Shown: piece by piece, positions 34,554 through 39,819 of the stretch | Layout: every line of letters begins with the position of its first letter | How positions within the stretch are numbered: position 1 is the stretch's first letter | Source of the DNA: an uncultured Candidatus Altimarinota bacterium | GTDB taxonomy: Bacteria; Patescibacteriota; Gracilibacteria; BD1-5; UBA2023 | Reading direction: 5' to 3' | DNA length: 39,819 nucleotides | Assembly (NCBI GenBank): GCA_936941205.1 | Contig: CAKZJF010000057.1 | Location: forward strand, 1-39,819 | Program-made: the position numbers and the translations under genes | Notes under the pieces: model-generated | Seen by the model: the letters and a program-made list of their open reading frames with translations, nothing else | The model's database searches: none | What the model was told of the DNA's origin: nothing

Positions 34554-35432
34554 ATGTATACATTTAAGAAAAAGCTCAATCACATATCTCTCTTTTATGA
34601 TATAAATAATCCAGAGAGGAATGAACAAATCCCTCCTCAAGAATGATTAGATAAAGCAATGAAGAATGCTGACAAAAATAATTCGGTTGTATTTAAAGAA
34701 AATCTTGAAAGTACTCAGATTAGTTTAAAAGCTGAGCTTAATAACGAAGCCCTTAAGAAACCATATGGCCCTGAAGCACTCAAAAATATTATAGGTCAGG
34801 AAGCGGGTGGAGATGCCAATCGTTTTTATGCAACATTGCCTTCAGAAAAACTGAATGATTATATTGTTTGGTTAAATAAACTTGCTAACCAGATGGAAAA
34901 GAACCCTAGTCTATATTGACTGCAACCAAAACAAAAACAAAATACTGTTCAAGAACCAGTAATTCAACAACCCGAACCAACCTCATTAAATCAATTATCA
35001 GATGCATGAGTAAATCAAGGACCATTGCCAAAATTTGAACCTATAAAGCGTGGAGGTACAACTTTTAACCGAGAAGGATATGATGGAGTAACTCAAGAAA
35101 AAATTCAACAAGCAAGTGTACTCCTCAGTGAAATAGAACGCTCAAGTTTTGCAAATCCAAATACTAAAAAGAAATTAAAAGATCTCCTTACAGATCTTGC
35201 GAGAAGGAATGAATCAATTCCAAATCCACATCCAAATGCTCCAAATGCCCAACGGCCAGTAGGGGTACCAATATCAAATGATGCACTTAGCAAGTTATGA
35301 CTCAATCTAGGACAGATTAATAGTCTCCGATTAAATATGTCAATCAAATATCCAGAAAATGGTCCAGCACTTGATCCTGATAAAAACAAGCAAAAAAAAG
35401 TATCAGCAATAAAGCTTCTAGAACTGAGTTAA
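34554..35432 (+). CDS. Hypothetical protein
   Basis: 293-codon code-25 ORF MYTFKKKLNHISLFYDINNPERNEQIPPQEGLDKAMKNADKNN...KLLELS*; Pro/Gln-rich linkers. Confidence 0.65.
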
Positions 35433-35448
35433 AATTGATTTGATTCAA

Positions 35449-35476
35449 AAAAACACCCGATATCGGGTGTTTTTTA
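35449..35476 (+). terminator. Intrinsic terminator
   Basis: AAAACACCCGATATCGGGTGTTTTTT. Confidence 0.85.
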
Positions 35477-35507
35477 TTTCTATCTCTTTTTGTACCTCTA
35501 AATGAAA

Positions 35508-35582
35508 TGGTAGCGCTACGGAGAATCGAACTCCGGTTTACGGGATGAAAACCCGGTGTCCTAACCACTAGACGATAGCGCC
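35508..35582 (-). tRNA. tRNA-Glu(TTC), CCA encoded
   Basis: Minus strand GGCGCTATCGTCTAGTGGTTAGGACACCGGGTTTTCATCCCGTAAACCGGAGTTCGATTCTCCGTAGCGCTACCA; anticodon TTC. Confidence 0.96.
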
Positions 35583-35640
35583 AAATCCTTACGGAAATCC
35601 TTGAGAGGATGCGATCTAGAGGGACAAAAAGAGATAAAAA

Positions 35641-35717
35641 TGGTCGGAGACGCGAGACTCGAACTCGCAACCCCGTGCTCCCAAAGCACGTGCGCTAGCC
35701 AATTGCGCCAGTCTCCG
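35641..35717 (-). tRNA. tRNA-Pro(TGG), CCA encoded
   Basis: Minus strand CGGAGACTGGCGCAATTGGCTAGCGCACGTGCTTTGGGAGCACGGGGTTGCGAGTTCGAGTCTCGCGTCTCCGACCA. Confidence 0.95.
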
Positions 35718-35733
35718 AAATTTTTACGTAAAA

Positions 35734-35810
35734 TGGTGGGCGTACGTGGACTTGAACCACGGACCTCAGCATTATCAGTGCTGCGCTCTAACCAGCTGAG
35801 CTATACGCCC
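35734..35810 (-). tRNA. tRNA-Ile(GAT), CCA encoded
   Basis: Minus strand GGGCGTATAGCTCAGCTGGTTAGAGCGCAGCACTGATAATGCTGAGGTCCGTGGTTCAAGTCCACGTACGCCCACCA. Confidence 0.96.
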
Positions 35811-35903
35811 ACAAAAGTGGAAAAGGTACAGACGGCAAGGGACAAACATGATTGTATCTTACCGCCTGTACCTCTTATAATGCCATTCTTATTGAGAAAC
35901 AAA

Positions 35904-35979
35904 TGGAGCGGGTGATGGGACTCGAACCCATAACAGCCTGCTTGGAAGGCAGGGACTCTAGCCATTGAGCTACACCCGC
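35904..35979 (-). tRNA. tRNA-Gly(TCC), CCA encoded
   Basis: Minus strand GCGGGTGTAGCTCAATGGCTAGAGTCCCTGCCTTCCAAGCAGGCTGTTATGGGTTCGAGTCCCATCACCCGCTCCA; anticodon TCC. Confidence 0.96.
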
Positions 35980-36051
35980 AAAACTTTTCTCGAAAGAGAG
36001 CATGGGCATTGTATAAAAATGTATCTTCTTGTCAAAACAATTTTCTACTTT

Positions 36052-36357
36052 TTATGCTTTTTCTCATTCTGGGAGCCATAGGAAAAGTGATAAATCAATC
36101 TTTTTATCCTGTATTTTTACCCCATCTGACTCTAAGCGAATTATCTTATTCTCAATTCATCCACGGTATCCAGAAATTTTTCCATTACTTGCTATCACCT
36201 TATAACATGGGTATCTATCTAGTTCTCGATTGGCTGACAACATAGATGCAATTGCACGAGGAGAAGTATGAAAATATTCTGCTAGTATCTTATAAGTTGT
36301 CACCTTCCCTTTTGGAATAGAAGATAATAGTCAAAATAGCTCATATTTTATGCTCAT
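36052..36357 (-). CDS. MGMT-family (alkyltransferase-like) DNA-binding protein
   Basis: MSIKYELFGLLSSIPKGKVTTYKILAEYFHTSPRAIASMLSANRELDRYPCYKVIASNGKISGYRGGIENKIIRLESDGVKI...; IPKGKVTTY and PCYKVI motifs. Confidence 0.85.
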
Positions 36358-36359
36358 AA

Positions 36360-36986
36360 CTATGCTTTTTTAAAAATATAGAGTACCCGATCTTGTCATC
36401 CTATATCATAAAATACCTCATCAAACAAGACAAGTCCGAGTGCTTTCATAGCTTTTTCACCATCTTTCCATTCTTCTTCACTTGGCATTTTATAAAGCAC
36501 AATCTTCCCTTTTGCTGAAAGAAATGGTACAGACCATTCAAGAATCTGAGGGAGATATGCAGTTGCCCGAGAAACAACCAGATCATATTGTCATCGATGT
36601 TTCTTCTCCAATGCAAGCTTCTCGGCCCTTTCATGGATAGAACAAATGCCATGAAGACCAAGCTCATGAATAAAATGATCCATGGCTTTTACTTTTTTTC
36701 CAACACTGTCCAAAAGAACCACATCGAGATCTTCATCCATAATTTTTAATGGAATACCTGGGAATCATCCTCCACTTCCAATATCAAGCAATCTCCCTTC
36801 TGGTTTTGCAAATCGATATATCATCAAAGAATCAATAAAATGCTTCTCAATAATTCCTTCTTTATCACGAATTGCGGAAAGATTCGTATGGCTATTGTAC
36901 GTAATAAAAAGTGTCAGAAACTGTTCAAAGAGTTCAAATTCTTCTTCAGTTAACTGAATATTATAATTGGAAAATATATTATGCAT
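36360..36986 (-). CDS. rsmG: 16S rRNA (guanine527-N7)-methyltransferase RsmG
   Basis: MHNIFSNYNIQLTEEEFELFEQFLTLFITYNSHTNLSAIRDKEGIIEKHFIDSL...LLDIGSGGGFPGIPLKIM...VVSRATAYL; 209 codons. Confidence 0.93.
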
Positions 36987-37058
36987 ATGTCGAGTAGTAT
37001 TGACGCAGTATACAGACAAATAATTGAAAATCAAAAAAGATTCTGGTAATATCACTAT

Positions 37059-37736
37059 ATGACTTGATATAACATTGATAAAACTCTTCCACCTGAAAAA
37101 ACAGAAGAAGGGAACATTCTCGCACAACACCATATGAACCGAACTCGATGAGTCGGAAGTTCTCCTGTTCAACAAGAAAACTTTACCACTCAATCACCAA
37201 AGACGGTAATTTCAGAAAACCTTAAAAAACACGTTCAAGAACTTTCACAAAAGAAAAAAAGAATTATAATTTCAAGGATTCGAACTATCGAAGGAGTGTA
37301 TGAATATAAAAAATGAGAGTCTACCTGGTATCCATATACCCAAAGTGGATGAATTCAAGAGAAAGAAACATTTCGGGCTCTTGAAAAGGAATTTCGTAAA
37401 AATCAACAAAATACAAGCCATAAACAAGAACGACTTTTCCTTCTTTCACTCATGGAGTATGTAAAAAGCCTCTTACCGAAAGCACATACGGATACAGAGA
37501 AAACCATGGAACAGATTTTTCTCCAGGAACAAGTCGATGAAACAAAAATGCTAGTTGACCAACTTCTTGCATCATTCCAGCCTCCGAGTGTTCAAGATGA
37601 ACTTACCTCTATCCTGGTAGCACTTACAGAGAAAAAATACAATGAACTTCCGAAACTTAGGAAACGTGTTCTCGATCTCATTGATGCAGAACATCATGCT
37701 CGAGAATTAGGATATTCCGAAGAAGATGACCAATAA
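37059..37736 (+). CDS. Hypothetical protein
   Basis: 226 codons MTGYNIDKTLPPEKTEEGNILAQHHMNRTRGVGSSPVQQENF...ELGYSEEDDQ*; in-frame extension upstream to ATG 36987 is broken by TAA 37047-37049. Confidence 0.65.
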
Positions 37737-38358
37737 TAATCAATCAATTATGAATCAAAGAGAATTCACAGTACAAGCAACAGAACATCAAGAATCCTCT
37801 CAAATTCTTGATGTTTTCATGAAACAAGTTCAAGAAAAAATCGGAATCACTCTTGATGCGGATTCGATTGATTCTCATATTTCGTATATTCCTAGCAATA
37901 AAGAAGGGGGGTTTACTCTCCTATTTGATAAAATCGAAGTGGGACATATAACTTATGAAATGAAAGAGGATGAAAAACACCCAAATGGGAAACATATTGT
38001 CATACATATGTTTGGAACTACCAATCTTCACTCTGATTCTAGGAATAGTTCCAATCTTCCATTTTATCGAGATTTACAAAAACTCCCTACTGAGAATCCA
38101 TCTATCAAATATTTATGACACGTACTATTTGCACACTTTGTACGTACCCATGCACAATGATATACAAAAATATTTCTTGACGTACTCGATACAAAGGAAT
38201 ATTGGAGAGATAAAGTTGGAAAATTTTTAGTAACCCAAGGACTTATCACACGAGCACACAGTCAAGGAATGGAAGTAGTATATACCCTTCCCTCTTCAAG
38301 AGAGGAAACAAGTAGTCTCGAGGCTAAACTTGCACGATATGGCATAACTCCTCCTTAG
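37726..38358 (+). CDS. Hypothetical protein
   Basis: 211 codons MTNNNQSIMNQREFTVQATEHQESSQILDVFMKQVQEKIGITLDADSI...KYLGHVLFAHFVRTHAQGYTKIFLDVLDTKEYWRDKVGKFL...YGITPP*; overlaps preceding ORF by 11 nt. Confidence 0.65.
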
Positions 38359-38362
38359 GAAG

Positions 38363-38965
38363 TTACCAACGCTTAAAACTTGGACATGCCTGGGTAACAT
38401 CAATAAGTGAAAATCAAGGATGCTGTATAGCATCTTTTATTGTTTGTTTTAATTCAGCAAATTTTAATGAATCTGCACGTACTGCAAATCGACATCAGGC
38501 TTGTTTTGCGAGTTCAACCGGATCAAATGGGGCAATCGTGTTTCCTGTTGGAGTTGTTTTTGTCTTTGCACCGAGTGGAGTAGTAGGACTTGCTTGACCT
38601 GTTGTCAGAGCATAATTCTCATTATTAAAAACAATATATGTCATATCAATATCTCTTCGGCACGCATGTATAAAATGCCCCATTCCAATTCAATATCCAT
38701 CACCATCACCTCATACAGCCATAACGGTAAGTTCGGGCTTAGTAATCTTTACTCCGGTTGCAAATGGAAGTGTTCGTCCATGGAGGGTTTCTGCTGCATA
38801 TCCATCAATATATTGAGAGGCCTTTCCAGAACAACCAACACCAGATACTACAACTCTCTGATGCGATTCTATCCCGAGTTCTTTAAAAGCATTTTTTATA
38901 GCCATTATAATAAGAAAATCCCCGCAACCAGGACACCATTGGATGTTTGTAAGTCAAGAACGCAT
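38363..38965 (-). CDS. korB: 2-oxoacid:ferredoxin oxidoreductase beta subunit
   Basis: MRSGLTNIQWCPGCGDFLIIMAIKNAFKELG...VSGVGCSGKASQYIDGYAAETLHGRTLPFATGVKITKPELTVMAVGGDGDGYGIGMGHFIHACRRDIDMTYIVFNNENYALTTGQASPTTPLG. Confidence 0.95.
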
Positions 38966-38966
38966 A

Positions 38967-39819
38967 TTATTGAAGGGTTAAAAGATCTTCCATATAAAAT
39001 GGTAACAAATCATATTTTCTAAGATGTCGGATTTCAAGACCTTCGATATATGCAAGTCAGAGCTCTTTTGTAAGATATCCTTCGAGTTGTCCAGAATAAT
39101 TATTCTCAACGAAAACAATCTCTTCACACTTCATGAGTTCATCACGGAGACGAACATCAACGGGTGCGAGGAACTTGATAATCACCAGTCCCCATTCAGG
39201 ATTTTGCTCAACAAAAGCTCGAGCCGTATAGGCATTAAAACTGGTTGTTATCATTTTTTTCTTGGCAGATGGATTTACCACTTCATATCCATAGATACCC
39301 TCTTTTTCAAAGAAATTCTGAAGTTTTTTCGCTCGTTTTTCCGTCATTTTTACTTTCATTTCCATCTCTTCAGTTGTTGCACCATATTCATCATGCTCAT
39401 AACTTGTTGCTATAAAGTCTCCATTTATAGTACCAACACGAACATATGGAGAAATCCCATCATCCGTGAGCTCATATCGCTTATAATCAGCACTTGGCGT
39501 TTCAAGAAGTTTTCCACGCTCAACAGGAGCAGGTTTTAATGCTCCGATTGAAACCTTTCCTTCTGAAAATTGTTTATCCGTAAGAAGAATAACAGTTGTT
39601 TGATATTTTTGAGCAATGTTGAGTGATTGCCCCCCCATATAATATCATTCTTCCATAGAAGATGGAATCATAACAACATTATCAGTATCACCAAATGTTG
39701 GACGAACTGCATAAAGCATATCACCCTGTTCATGATAGGTCGGAGTTCCAGTGCTTGGGCCTGCTCGTTGAGAAAGCACTGCTACAATAGGAAACTCAGC
39801 CTGAGCTGCAAAAGAAAGA
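38967..39819 (-). CDS. korA: 2-oxoacid:ferredoxin oxidoreductase alpha subunit (5' end beyond window)
   Basis: ...SQRAGPSTGTPTYHEQGDMLYAVRPTFGDTDNVVMIPSSMEEGYYMGGQSLNIAQKYQTTVILLTDKQFSEG...MKCEEIVFVENNYSGQLEGYLTKELG... Confidence 0.93.

Noticed and set aside
37047-37049. TAA reassigned as a sense codon
   Set aside because: Every other complete ORF ends cleanly at TAA or TAG, so a single in-frame TAA is better explained by a downstream start or a point mutation
38501-39022. + strand 173-aa ORF
   Set aside because: Antisense of korB
1-39819. CRISPR arrays, transposases, insertion sequences, prophage genes, rRNA
   Set aside because: No regular direct repeats, transposase/integrase motifs, phage structural proteins or rRNA signatures seen on either strand

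Overview
The window is a chromosomal segment of a bacterium that reads UGA as glycine (translation table 25; Candidatus Gracilibacteria / Absconditabacteria-like). The supplied six-frame ORFs are fragments. Reading TGA as Gly merges them into about 38 ORFs that end in TAA or TAG. TGA also supplies glycines in diagnostic motifs: Walker A GPP[G]TGKT, ABC signature LSG[G]EQQR, GG-DEF [G]GDEF, MsrA G[G]CFWC and RsmG GSGG[G]FPG.

Recognisable content, left to right: VOC/PhnB-like; DUF2200; a frameshifted UDG-like gene; MFS transporter; membrane acyltransferase-like protein; membrane-anchored MsrA-thioredoxin-MsrB fusion with CcdA; a YbbP/YbbA/TesA-type cluster; CHASE-GGDEF-EAL protein; ApbE and a FMN-binding lipoprotein; azoreductase/HxlR divergent pair; TetR, MFP adaptor and RND pump; a TelA / AAA+ ATPase / paralogous membrane coiled-coil / DUF3137 / LemA cluster (22.8-32.2 kb); an RRM protein; four tRNAs (Glu, Pro, Ile, Gly-TCC); MGMT-like; RsmG; and KorB plus partial KorA.

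Two observations stand out. (1) The TelA-AAA-LemA-DUF3137 cluster carries at least three mutually related membrane coiled-coil proteins. (2) Two small monocistronic genes (14039 and 19014) are the only ones with strong Shine-Dalgarno sequences. They contain no internal TGA despite 23 glycines, and in standard code they end at a TGA just before an intrinsic terminator. Everything was read by eye; no database search was run.
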